Origin: Enoplosus armatus
Lineage: Eukaryota; Chordata; Actinopteri; Centrarchiformes; Enoplosidae
Assembly (NCBI RefSeq): GCF_043641665.1
Contig: NC_092183.1
Location: 7,083,001 to 7,147,000, forward strand
Direction of reading: 5' to 3'
DNA: 64,000 nucleotides
Shown: piece after piece, positions 1-11,272 of the stretch
How positions within the stretch are numbered: the first letter of the stretch is position 1
Layout: each line of letters begins with the position of its first letter
Position numbers and translations under genes: made by a program
The notes under the pieces: generated by a model
Database searches by the model: none
Told to the model about the DNA's origin: nothing
The model's input: the letters and a program-made list of their open reading frames with translations, nothing else

Positions 1-180
1 TAAGTCATTGCTGTGAGATAGTTTGTTTACTCTGTTTACAGTGTCCGTAGTGTTTTTCCTCTATAAGTGTATTATTGTCGCAGTATTTTCTATTGTTAAA
101 GTAGCGTTGTTCTTTCACTTGTGTGCAGCTATACAAGTTTCTGGTTGTATTGAGGTGTGTGTCTTTGTTTGTGTGTGAAG

Positions 181-3100
181 GTTTCAGAGTGTAACTGGCA
201 AGTGCGCCGTGCCCCCAACCTCCGCAGTCTCTACAGTGTGTGTAAGAACATGCATCTATGGCTCAAACAAGACCAGAGGAACATCTGTATAGTACACTGT
301 CTGGTAAGTAACCTCTCGCCACCTCCTAAATGACTAAGATGACTGATGATTTAGTCCGCCATGCACGCTCAGGTGGGGTAAGATGAAGTCAAGGCCATGA
401 CATAAGTAGATGATAGGAAGAAAAATAAGGAGGAAGAAGACACCTGCGATATCTTTAATTGTTACCTTCACCTTTTCCCTCTGTAGGACGGCAGGGCAGC
501 ATCAGCTGTGGCAGTTTGCTCCTTCCTGTGTTTCTGTCGCCTTTTCACCACAGCTGAGGCTGCTGTCTACATGTTCTCAATGAAACGCTGCCCACCCGGC
601 ATATCACCCTCACACAAGAGGTATGAGAACACACACATACAAATTACGAGGTGTAGAAAGGGGGATTGTTAAAGGCTAACAATACATGATCCTTACTTTT
701 GATTGTTGCAGGTATATAGAGTACATGTGTGACATGATGGCAGAGGAGCCCATCATCCCCCACAGCAAGCCCATAATAATTCGCTCCATCACCATGACAC
801 CTGTGCCACTGTTCAACAAGCAGCGTAATGGGTGCAGGCCGTTCTGCGAAGTTTATGTTGGAGACGAGAGAGTCCTCACCACATCACAGGAGTACGACAA
901 GATGAAGTAAGTTCATACACACATAAGAATGCCTTTCAGCTTTCCCTGGATAAAAGGAGTAAAAAATGTTGCTGTTTCAATTGTTCATTCTCTCTCTCAC
1001 TCTTTTGCTCTTTCCAGGGATTTTAAGATGGAGGATGGGAGAGCGGAGATTCCCCTCAATGTGACAGTCCAAGGAGATGTACTGGTGGTGATCTATCATG
1101 CAAGATCTACACTGGGGGGACGTCTACAGGCCAAGGTACACACACACACACACACACGCTTAAGTGCATCACTCATCAACTGTTTGCTCATTCTGTATCT
1201 CTGTCTTAGAATAGATGCAAAATGTTGATAAATATGGACAAAAGCTAATTTTACATTTTTCTATTATTGTGTTTCAGATGGCGTCCATGAAGATGTTTCA
1301 GATCCAGTTCCACACAGGCTTTGTCCCCAGGAATGCGACCACTGTCAAGTTTGCTAAGTATGTACACAATTTTGAGAAATGCAATCTTATATAATAACTA
1401 AACAATATCATTGTCATGCAAAGCTTCAAATGTATTATTTCCTGCACAATTATATCAACTACAACAGATTTCTTATTTTAATTTAACCCTTTAAATGCGC
1501 TTTCTTCATAACTTCCTCTTTCCCGTCTACCTGTTCTCCCGTCAGGTATGACTTAGATGCCTGTGACATTCAGGAGAAGTACCCAGACTTGTTCCAGGTC
1601 AACTTGGACATCGAGGTGGAACCCAGGGACAGACCCAGCACCAAGACCCCCCCTTGGGAGGGCTTCCAAACCAAAGGCCTCAATCCCAAAATCCTTTTCT
1701 CCTCTCGTGACGAACAGCAGGAGATCCTCAGCAAATTTGGTAGGTGGCATTACTTTACAAAAGCCAGGCTCCGGGTTTAGCAGTGTTAGTTGGATTGCTG
1801 AATGTCTCCATCCATCCATCTGTTCCTCAGGTCACTTATATATCAGACATCTTTATTCTTTTCTGCCCTCAAGCCTTTTGGAAGCTTGTTTCTTTAGAAT
1901 TTTTCAAATTCACTTGTACATATGAACTAAACATTAAACCATAATTACTACAGGTAAGCCCGAGCTGCCTCGTCAGCCAGGTTCCTCAGCATTTTATGAC
2001 TCAGAGTCGCCCCAGCCGGCTCAGACCCCAGAAGGCTCCAATGCTACAGAACCAGAATCTCCTGGGAGCACTGATAGCAACGCCAACAACTTCTTCCAGA
2101 CACTGGATTGGGAAGGTACTGTGTTTATAAATCATCTAGATTTTTCTCCATACAGTCTTAGTATTCTGATTGTTGTCCTCCTTTCTAAAGATGAGACTGC
2201 TTCTCATTTTCCTTCCTGTCTTAAGTTTCCCAGACAAAATTCAAACCATACAACATTCTCTGACCTCTTGATCTATCCACCCACCTCACTAACTGATTTT
2301 AAAGTGCCTTAAAATTTCCACTGACCAGCTTCTTGTGTTTGTAGATGTGCGTGGCCCTCACGATGCCTCAGACAGTCAAGGAGGGGGATCCATGAATGAC
2401 CAGGAGGACCTGAGTGATCAATCGGAAGGAGAGTCCTACTCTTATTCTGCCCCCAGTGGGGAGCCACTGTCACGTGACCCCAGTGAACCGCTGTTTGATG
2501 CTGACTTCCAGGTGGGGAACATCTCGGATGGCTGATTATATCATATTATGCCATCAATACAGTATGCCTTCCTTTATCATGCAGTAGAGCCAAAATGCTT
2601 TATTTTCTTCCTCCATCATTCCATTAATTTCTATCTTTTCTTGGTGTCCTGATCTCCCACCAGAACCCCCCTCCTACGGCCCAGGAATCTCCTATCGGTG
2701 ACACAGCTGACCTCTTGGGGTTGAACTCTGACCCTGAACGTCCTTCCATGTCCTCTACTTCCTCTTCTGCTCCTCATCAAGCAGACCAGGGAGGACTGAA
2801 AGCGGCATCCAGCAACAGCGACCTCCTCAACGACCTATTTGCACCCCCTGCTGGTCAGACAGGAGCAATGCAGGAAGACTTGTTCTTCAGTGGGCCAACA
2901 AGTGGAGCCACACCAGACTCAAAACGTAAGATGCGATGCTTTCTACATACTGCCTGTATTATTATAAAAAAAACCTTTCCATTTATCCTTAATGCATTTT
3001 TTTTTGTGTCTGTGTTGCAGCCATGGGCGACCTGTTTGACCCGTTTGGGATGGGGTCAGGCTCTGGTGTTGGCTCTAGTGTGGGTTCGTCTCGGCAGGCC

Positions 3101-6100
3101 TCTGGACCGGACCTGTTTGGAGACTTGTTGGGTTCTGATAGTTCAGCCACCAGTGGGTTCAGTTCAGCACACAGTAACCCCACTCCTGCCTCCAACACAA
3201 GCCTCTTCAACCTCAGTAAGTACATCAGCTGCTATGCTCTAAGATGCCCCTCCCACTGTCTTGGAGGCGGTCTTGGCCAACCTCAGTACACAATTGGTTG
3301 ACAGTGGAGGTTCATCAACTGATTAAGCTTAGCCTGGGGCTCGTCCTACAGTTGGCGTCCACCCTGCATCAGTCTTCTCCTCCACAGCACACATGACACA
3401 CATCCATGCACTGCTGACGTTCCTGGTCCACCCACTCCATTGTTTGTTTAATAAAATATGTTTGTTTTAAGTATAGCCTTTGCATGGACTCCCTTCTTGC
3501 CACATTCCTGAGCCAGTTTGTGACACATCACTCAGCGTTATGTCCCAACTGTCCAATGTTCTTCTGCTGCCCCATCATATCTCACTGTCTGCTTTGAGAA
3601 GATATGATGATTGATTACACACACCTTACTCTGACTCGGCAGCAACAAACCTCCCTACAGTATCTTCTAACATACACTAATGTGGTGTTTTAAAAAAGAT
3701 GATTTATTCTTTCACAAGAGATAAACCCAAGCTGGCTCCAGAACCAAACTGAAAACAGAATGACTGCGCTTGCTCTCATAAAACCCAAAAGTGCTGACAC
3801 AAATGTTTCTGAGTGCTGGCTCCAACAGGTCTGGTTTTTTTTTGGTTGCTTTCCTAGCTGACAGAGATACAGGCATCTATACGACCTGCACAGCTGCTCA
3901 TGGATATCGGCAACCTCCACTGCTGTCATTCTTATCTCTGGAAGTTTAATTAAAATGTCAAGTTACATGTCTCAACACACATAGTTTTCTTCACTCATGC
4001 AAACCTCAACATTAGATATGATTACATTTGATGTGAATGAATACATTTGGTTATTACTTGTTATATTTTAGAATACAGAGCATTTTTAATAAAAGTTTAC
4101 TACAACAGTAGGTGTCACGTTCCACCCTCTATTGACTTTTGCTTCAAGCAATGTCTCATGGTAACATGCAAAGGAAACATAATTGGTAATACTGGATGTT
4201 TGTGTCTTAACAGATAAGCTAGTGAATGATGCCCCTAAAATGACATCCTCAGCCAGCCAACCAGACCTGCTGGGTGGGTGGGATAGCTGGGCAGCTGGCA
4301 ACACCACTAACATGAGCGCCACCGCCAGCAGCAAACCCATCTATACCAACACAGGTAGGTGGAGGAACATTATGTAGCTGTTAATGGCTGACTGAAAACT
4401 TATTGAGCACTATGAATTGTCAGTTTTGTAGATAATCTTGTAACATTGAACATTGTAAAAAAATTCTAACTCGCATGTCATTACTGTGTCTGCAGCTTCT
4501 GGTGTGTCATCTATGTCGAAGGCCAAGTCTCAGACCTTTGATCCTTTTGCTGACCTTGGAAACCTTGGCTCCAATTTACCAGGTAAGAGGCCTTGTCAGA
4601 TATCCATTTGCATGTAATGGTGCTACTGTGCTGACAGTGAGCAGTGATATAAAAGGGGAAAATGCTCTTAAAAGAGAAAAACTTCACTACATTTAAGTAA
4701 AGTATTCAAGTAACTATCATTCCTCCATGTTTCTTACAGGTCCCTCTGGGCCTTCTTTTAGCACAAAGGCTCCCTCCTCCTCTGCTAAGCCTCAAGCCCA
4801 GCCCTGGCAGTCTGGAAGACCCACCTCAGCCCAGAGCAAACCTTGGATGCCCGGATCAGGATCTGGCTCCACACCCAAAGCTTCCTCAGTGTCGTCTCAG
4901 CCTGCAGGCACACAGCCCAGCAAACCCAACTACAACCTCAACTTCTCTAGTGTCATTGGTGGGAGAGAGGAGAGAGGAGTTCGTGGGCCTGGATTTGGTA
5001 AGAAGCATTGAGTAGATGGGTTTGTTGTTAGCAGAGTTAGGGATCATTTTTATGTTTGATTTTCCATAATTATAACTCAAATATGGTTTTCCTCAGCTTT
5101 TAGAAATAAATGTGATTAATAATACACACTGCAATTCACCAGCTACTGAAAATGAAGAGGTTACGATAGATTTGTAATGTTTATGTACAGTATTATGTTG
5201 ATTCTCTGTTCTGTATTGTGGGAATCAAGCCAAAGTGCAGAAATGGTTGAGCAAGCATTCAGTAAAAAAAATTAGCTGTTATGCTGAGTATCGGGGAATC
5301 AAAGGATTTTGTATTTCTCCAATCTTCTCTTTAAAGGCTTCAAGGAAGTCTGCTTGCATTTTTTAATTCCCACACAATTTCTATGTCAGATCTTCATTTC
5401 TCTGTACTGTGTTGTTATGCAGGCCCCAAACCAAAGGTAAAGGAGGATGATTTTGAGGACCTGCTGTCAACTCAGGGGTTTGCCTCTAGGCCTGACAAGA
5501 AGGGACCAAGGACCATCGCTGAAATGAGGAGACAGGAGATCACAAAAGACATCGATCCACTTAAATTACAGGTAACAAACTAAATACACATGTAAAGTAC
5601 ATACTATCCACTGAAAAACACACAGACTATTCAAAACAAATTCTTGAGTGGGTGAAATGCAAATATAATGCATTTGCTTGTGTTGCCGTTTCGATCTTTA
5701 GATTAGCAGCATAAATCTACCACCGCTAAGGTGCCCTTGAGCCAGGTCCTTAACCCACAGTGGTTGTACTGGGCAGCTTGCAGGTGTTGATGTGTATACT
5801 TGCAAGTGTGTACAGAGTGTTCCTGGGAAAAAAAAAATTCCTTATAAATAAAGTGCTGATTAAAGTTTTGGTTACTGAGTAAATCCCCTTTGTCTACTGG
5901 CTTATACACCAGTGATTTTACTAGAACAAAATTGGATTCTGAGTCACCTCATCAATTTTTAGTTTTTTTTTTTTTTCCAAAAGCGCAGATTAGATAGACC
6001 AACATACACCATTTTTGCAGGTAATACCAAGAGCTTTGCCTCCAAGTGCTGAATAGTGTTTGTGCCTTTTTCCATGCTAAAAGTAGTAAAGGTTTGTTTT

Positions 6101-6577
6101 ATTGTCACGCTGCAGATCTTGGACTGGATTGAAGGGAAGGAGCGAAACATCCGAGCGCTGCTGTCAACTCTGAACACGGTGCTGTGGGAGGGTGAAACTC
6201 GCTGGAAGCCTGTAGGCATGGCTGACCTGGTGACACCTGACCAGGTGAAGAAGTACTACAGGAAGGCTGTGCTGATTGTCCATCCAGATAAGGTACGGTA
6301 TAACATGCTGCTTATGCATATAGCCTGGGCAGCAATAAAAACAAGCATCCTCTTGCGAGACAATGACGAGTTAAAATTTAATAGTTTATTTCAGCATGAT
6401 TTACAAATATTTCAACTCTCATTTTTACTATTCTTCATTAATTCGCAACTGTATGCTCTCTCTCTCTTTCTGCAGGCAACAGGCCAGCCTTATGAACAAT
6501 ACGCTAAGATGATCTTCATGGAATTAAACGACGCCTGGTCAGAGTTTGAGAACCAGGGATTCAAATCACTCTTCTAA
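181..6577 (+). CDS. gak: Cyclin-G-associated kinase (auxilin-2), C-terminal part; partial at the left edge
   Basis: GAK recruits Hsc70 to clathrin-coated vesicles and drives uncoating at the trans-Golgi and plasma membrane. Exons I can join in frame: 181-303, 487-620, 712-906, 1018-1135, 1278-1357, 1546-1739, 1954-2115, 2345-2511, 2664-2925, 3021-3215, 4214-4354, 4496-4582, 4740-4997, 5423-5571, 6116-6292, 6476-6577. They total 2544 nt, 847 codons plus stop. The first five to seven exons encode the PTEN-like phosphatase/C2 region (motifs such as [17 protein letters not shown]). The middle is a low-complexity linker with DPF and DLL motifs of the kind that bind AP2 and clathrin. The last two exons form the J domain, with the HPD triad at fragment residues 811-813. 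GAK rather than DNAJC6 is supported by [17 protein letters not shown] and the ending in SLF. The Ser/Thr kinase domain (about the first 450 residues of the human protein) lies off the window. The first exon start at 181 is the least certain boundary. Confidence 0.95.
1136..1157 (+). repeat. CA microsatellite touching a gak splice donor
   Basis: The donor after exon 1018-1135 reads AAG|GTACACACAC and runs directly into a CA tract, so the repeat starts within the first bases of the intron. Confidence 0.85.
5727..5790. repeat. Degenerate teleost interspersed repeat fragment
   Basis: This stretch in the gak intron before the J-domain exons contains GGTGCCCTTGAGCCAGG followed by CCTTAACCC, a phrase I associate with common fish short interspersed repeats. 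A related phrase (GAGTAAGGCACTTACCCA) occurs near 31036-31060. The family name is not established. Confidence 0.4.
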
Positions 6578-6852
6578 AACCTTGGTCTGGATCCCAGCTA
6601 GACCAGACCAGACCAGACTGGACTGGATTTGGCCTAACCAAACAAGGGTTAGACTGGGCCAGATTGGACAGGACTGAGCCCACATTGGGCCTTAGGGGGC
6701 GCAGAGCCTCTGAGAGGTGTCCTCTCTACCATTCCCTTCACTCCCTTCGTCCTTCTTTACTTTCTTCTGTTTCTACAGTCAAGGAAAAAGACCTTTTGCC
6801 TCGTGTCCGGCTGTAGTGAACATTTCCTCACTGGTTCATAAACAGCCAGTTA

Positions 6853-6858
6853 AATAAA
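6853..6858 (+). terminator. gak: gak polyadenylation signal (AATAAA)
   Basis: A canonical AATAAA lies about 275 bases after the gak stop codon, giving a 3' UTR of roughly 300 bases. A second AATAAA further on (about 7050) could serve a longer form. This is assigned by position only. Confidence 0.55.
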
Positions 6859-6869
6859 CATTGTGATAG

Positions 6870-9800
6870 TTCTTAAACTCACTGCCTACCTGTACGACTG
6901 CCTGAGTGGTGCTGCAAACATCGGGAGGGAGGAATGGGTGACAATCACATGAAGACAAAATGGAAAAGAAATCCGATAATAAGAGGACTTTTAAAGTGAC
7001 CAAGCTGATAAGCATGACAGTGGTATACAGATAAATTTAATGACCCTACACTAATAAAATGCTGGTCAAATTTGGCTGTGGCTGGTAAGTTTTGTCATTT
7101 GTGCCTGGCACTTTTGCAAACAACCAAGTCACATAGCTGACTGGTTAAAAAAAACAAACAAACAAAAAAAAAACTGAACATAGCTGTGAATTTGTCTGCA
7201 TGCCAGCCAACGTGGAAGTTTGCAGAACATCATTTTGATGGTTTTAAGCTTAGTTGCCTAAAAAAATAGCTAATAACATTTTTGATGAATCTTAGAACAT
7301 ACCAGCCACAGCTGTCAGTGGACAAAAAAAAACTCAGATCCTGCCTCTAATGCAGAAGCAGGATTAACATCTCCCCATCAATACTGTGCTACTGCTGCAC
7401 CTTTTGGGGTCATCACTTGGGTGAGTTTGTCCTTGAGCCATTTCCTCTCCAGAAAGACAAGGCTATTGCCTGCTGAACACTACTAGTGCTGCTTCTACCA
7501 TTACAGTTACTGCTACACACACTCCTCAGATTGATGTTAAAACCTGCATCCTAAACTTCTGACAAAGCAGCTGAACTTGTTTTGGTGCCCCATATAAACC
7601 CAAGTGGGCAGTCTGTTGTTTTTGAAGTGCTCTTTTAATTCCACCCACTCAGGCTATACTGTGTAGCTAACTGCATGCTCGCCCCCACACGAAACCTCTA
7701 AACAACAGGAGGTTAGGTGTGTTTGATTTTAAACCAGGGTAGTCCAAAAACGGACGGGGGGCTCTTCCATTGAAGTGCTCTTTTTCTTGTAGCAGAAACG
7801 GAGAAGAGTCTACCTGCCTGATTACGCTGCGCGGCAGACGATATGCCTTCCCAGCGTTCACACTGCTCATTGCTTTTGAGCATCTCCATCATCACTGTCA
7901 TTATTAACCCCTCTCTTTGTCTCTGTAAGCCCCACTCACCTCCAGCGCCTAGTTCAGTGGACATTTTTTGTCAGTGCATAGGAGGAGATCAAAAAGTGAA
8001 GGAATGAAAAGAGAATATGGTGAATTAATCTGGTTGCTCTTGGTTTTACTCTTTGTGTTTTTTTTTGGGTTCAGTCTGAGCTTTGAGCGTTTTTGTCAGT
8101 TAATCATCACTTCAGTGTAAATATAGAAATATTATCATTCATCAAGTGGCTTTGTTAAGATTACAGCCTGGGCAATTGATTTGTTATTGAGCTTCATGCT
8201 TGACTGTGTGAATGGTTGTGTGAGTGTGTGTGTGCAAGTCAGTGTATGCGTTTCTTTCTGGGGGAAGATAATGAAACCTTGTTGGACATCATGCTTTCTT
8301 GTCTGCAATCACTATCTTTTCTTTCTTTATTGCATTTTTTTCATCCTCTTCCACACTTTCTGTTTTTGTGGATGTTTTTGTCTTTATCTTTCCAGCTTTT
8401 TTTCTTTATTTTTTATTTCACATTTTACCTCATGGACCAATCAAATCACCTGTTTTCTTATTTATTGTTATGCGTTTTGGGAGGGTTGGGGGTTATAATG
8501 ACATGTATTCATGCATAGTAATAGCACAAGTGAAAAAATGTCAGATAATATATAAGTGGAATGTGTGGGACAGCTGGTTGATCACAGTGAGCCTCTTTGT
8601 TGCTGTTTTCATTCCAAAGCATCTATTATTAATACGAATGTGCTTTTACAAATATATATCCTCTCTGTTGTTAAGCAGTATGTGTTTATCATTTGTCTGT
8701 TTAGTCTTTTTTGTTGTTACTGTTATGTTTTGTTTTTCCCTCTTAAGGCAGAACTGAAGTTGTTGCTTCCGTTTTGCATTTTGACATTTTGTTCAAATTC
8801 CAACACGAGGGGCCAGTAAACCTAAGTAAGAAAAAAATTAACTGATGCTTGAAATTCAGTTGAAACTCTGACAGTATGATCATAGTATAAAGAGGGGGGG
8901 TTGCGAAACCACACATCGGCAGTGTTTACTGTACCAAATTACATCATACTAATATGAATGTAGATTTCAGTGCAAAAAGAAATAATTAAAAAAAACTTTT
9001 GATCTGTTTGATTGTTCTTATTTTGAAGACTCACAGTGGCTTCACATTCACATGGTCATCGTATTTACAAATTAGGAGTAACTGACTTATCTGTTCTTTG
9101 GTCTCATTAGGAACAGAAACCTCACAATGTGTTTTGGTACTGAATATAATTTATGTATCATTCTGGCTTTAATCATCTTCATGTAAGATTTTATTTGTGA
9201 CCAGTAAGCATGAGTTATTTGATTAATGACTTATCAAATATTAGCCAAGTGGATGCTAACCAATTTTAGGTGTATCATCAGTGGTGTTAGAATTACTATG
9301 AAGTTTTCCCTTTGGTAATGGGTTGCAAGTTATTTAGTTATAAGCCCAATTCCATACCCATGTCCTTTTTAATGATTAGTAATTTCAAAATAAAAGTATG
9401 CCTGATAACACTGGGGAACAATTTAAAAAAAAAAATGCTGTTGAGTTAGATTTTTATGCTGATTAAAACTAAAATTGGCATGCTGATTCCAAAATTGCAG
9501 TCAGTTTTTTTCTAGCACGTCAAGTTTTTTCTCCACAGCTTACCCTCCAGATAAGCAAAATTCCACTGATTAGCTGTAGTAAGACTTGCCAGCTGATTAT
9601 GATTGGACTCATCTACAGCTACGTGGCAACTTGTTTGTGCAGTCACTATTGAGACAGTGCGGTGAGGTGTGTGCAGCTCCCAATAGGTCAGTACTATCAT
9701 ACACATATCTGTTAAGTACAGTATTTTTCATATTTTTTAAGAAAACGGGGATCCTATAGTTCAAAAACTTGACGTGATAGAGAAAAACTGAGATCAGTTT

Positions 9801-10200
9801 TGGATTCCGCACCCAAAAATGTTAAAAACAGCTGTCAGACCTAACTCAACAAAAATTGTGTTCCCCAGTGTAATCTTATGGGTCAACAAGCCTTTGCCAT
9901 GTTATGCACGTTGACATTTTTTTCAGAGAAATCTAAGCTTTAGCCAGTTTATTCTTTGCCCCTTTCAGCTACAATTAATGAAACGTTAATGTTGCATCAT
10001 TTTCCTTTGGCCAGAAAACAGCATTGCAGTTGTTAAACTACACTTTCTAAAACAGAGGTTGCATCTTTGAAAGCAAAGACTGTTAACGCCAGTACAAAAC
10101 ATACATTTTATATGTTGTATGGTTTGCAATATTGATGCGTTTTAGATAGTTTCTACCATCTGCGTTTTATGCGAGTAAAACAAGTACTCCTACATCACGA
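6870..10200. other. Intergenic region between gak and the minus-strand gene
   Basis: The two flanking genes converge here. There is no ORF with splice support or family resemblance. The stretch 8180-8760 is T-rich with open frames of low-complexity Phe/Leu/Ser only. A fold-back element occupies 9409-9870 and is listed separately. Otherwise I see A- and T-rich unique sequence. Confidence 0.6.
9409..9870. mobile_element. 462-bp non-autonomous fold-back DNA transposon (MITE)
   Basis: The left end begins CACTGGGGAACA and the right end finishes TGTTCCCCAGTG. The inverted arms extend well inward: GTTGAGTTAG, GCTGATT/GGATTCC-type blocks and CACGTCAAGTTTTT recur in reverse complement, giving arms of roughly 120-130 bases with small indels. 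The element is flanked on both sides by TAA (9406-9408 and 9871-9873). A 3-bp TWA duplication is typical of PIF/Harbinger transposons, so I infer that superfamily. No transposase is present. Confidence 0.75.
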
Positions 10201-10211
10201 TGAGTTACAGC

Positions 10212-10217
10212 TTTATT
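10212..10217 (-). terminator. Probable polyadenylation signal of the minus-strand 11-22 kb gene
   Basis: TTTATT on the plus strand is AATAAA on the minus strand. It lies about 1.06 kb after the stop codon at 11273-11275, implying a 3' UTR over about 10.2-11.27 kb. That UTR contains a 19-base poly-A run (plus strand, 10561-10579). Assigned by position only. Confidence 0.45.
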
Positions 10218-11272
10218 TCAAAAGTTGATCAAGTCAGCACATCAACAGTGATCACCAGATCACGTAACATTTCCCCTCTAGAGTACAGACTTTGAACACA
10301 AAACTGTAGCACATCATATTGTCTATACAAAATGACTTAAAAAAAACGGAGCAAGGAGAGGAGGAAAAAAAACAAACAAGACTTCTCAGCTCATCCCCTC
10401 AAACTGTCTGACAGTGGCCATAAAATCTAAAATGCTAGCTTTAGGGTGTGTTTTAGCATCACGCTAACCTTAGCATTGGCACTTAATTGAGGCAGAGAGG
10501 AGAACAGAGAAGGGGACAGAAATAGAGTTAAGGGGGAAGTTTGGTGTGTTTGAGGGGTACAAAAAAAAAAAAAAAAAAACAAGGGTGGGGGGGCTGACAA
10601 GCAAAACTGGTTTTGAAATGTGGAACAAAACAAAAAGTGGTCCCTCCCACTCTTATGAACATAGGCTGAAGTACAAACTATAGCCCCATTCATTGATGCT
10701 ACAGTATCCACATGCATTGAATGTAGGTAGTATGGAAGCAGATATTCTGAAGAGATGGCAACATGCTAAGAGATATCAGGCACTGCCATTTAGCTTTTAT
10801 CAATCTCCATCTCTCAAGCACTTCTGCTTCCACAAAAATCACTGTACGTACTTTTGGGGAGAAATACAGTTAAAAGAAAAAATCCACAATGTTTGTTTCC
10901 ATTTCTGCACACTTATGACAACAGTCTGTTGCGCTGCCTTGAATGCAGCAGTTTTGGCATGTTGACATCTGGTTTGGTGTTTTGACAGGAACAAGGGCCA
11001 GAAAGGCACTTCAAAGTGTGGATGTCCCTTCGATTTCCTGGTGGTTCTGGTTGCTGGTAGACTCCCTGTAAAGCCTCAAGCCTGCCAAATGACCAAAGGG
11101 GAATCTGAAAGGGACAAAGAATAAGACGGGGGCCTGGTTAGTGGCTGCTGGAAGTAGTGTAAATGTAGTCATTGAAAAAAGAAATTAGATCCAATTTATG
11201 TAATAAGGACCGATTCACAAGATGAGAAACCTACAAAGACAAAAAAGGTCTTCCAAGCTGTGCGATATGCAT

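Noticed and set aside
1..6577. DNAJC6 (auxilin) as the identity of the first gene
   Set aside because: The linker and C2 wording ([17 protein letters not shown], end in SLF) is that of GAK; auxilin has different residues at these places.
8181..8819. Long plus-strand hydrophobic open frames
   Set aside because: T-rich DNA yields Phe, Leu and Ser in all frames; no splice sites or family resemblance.
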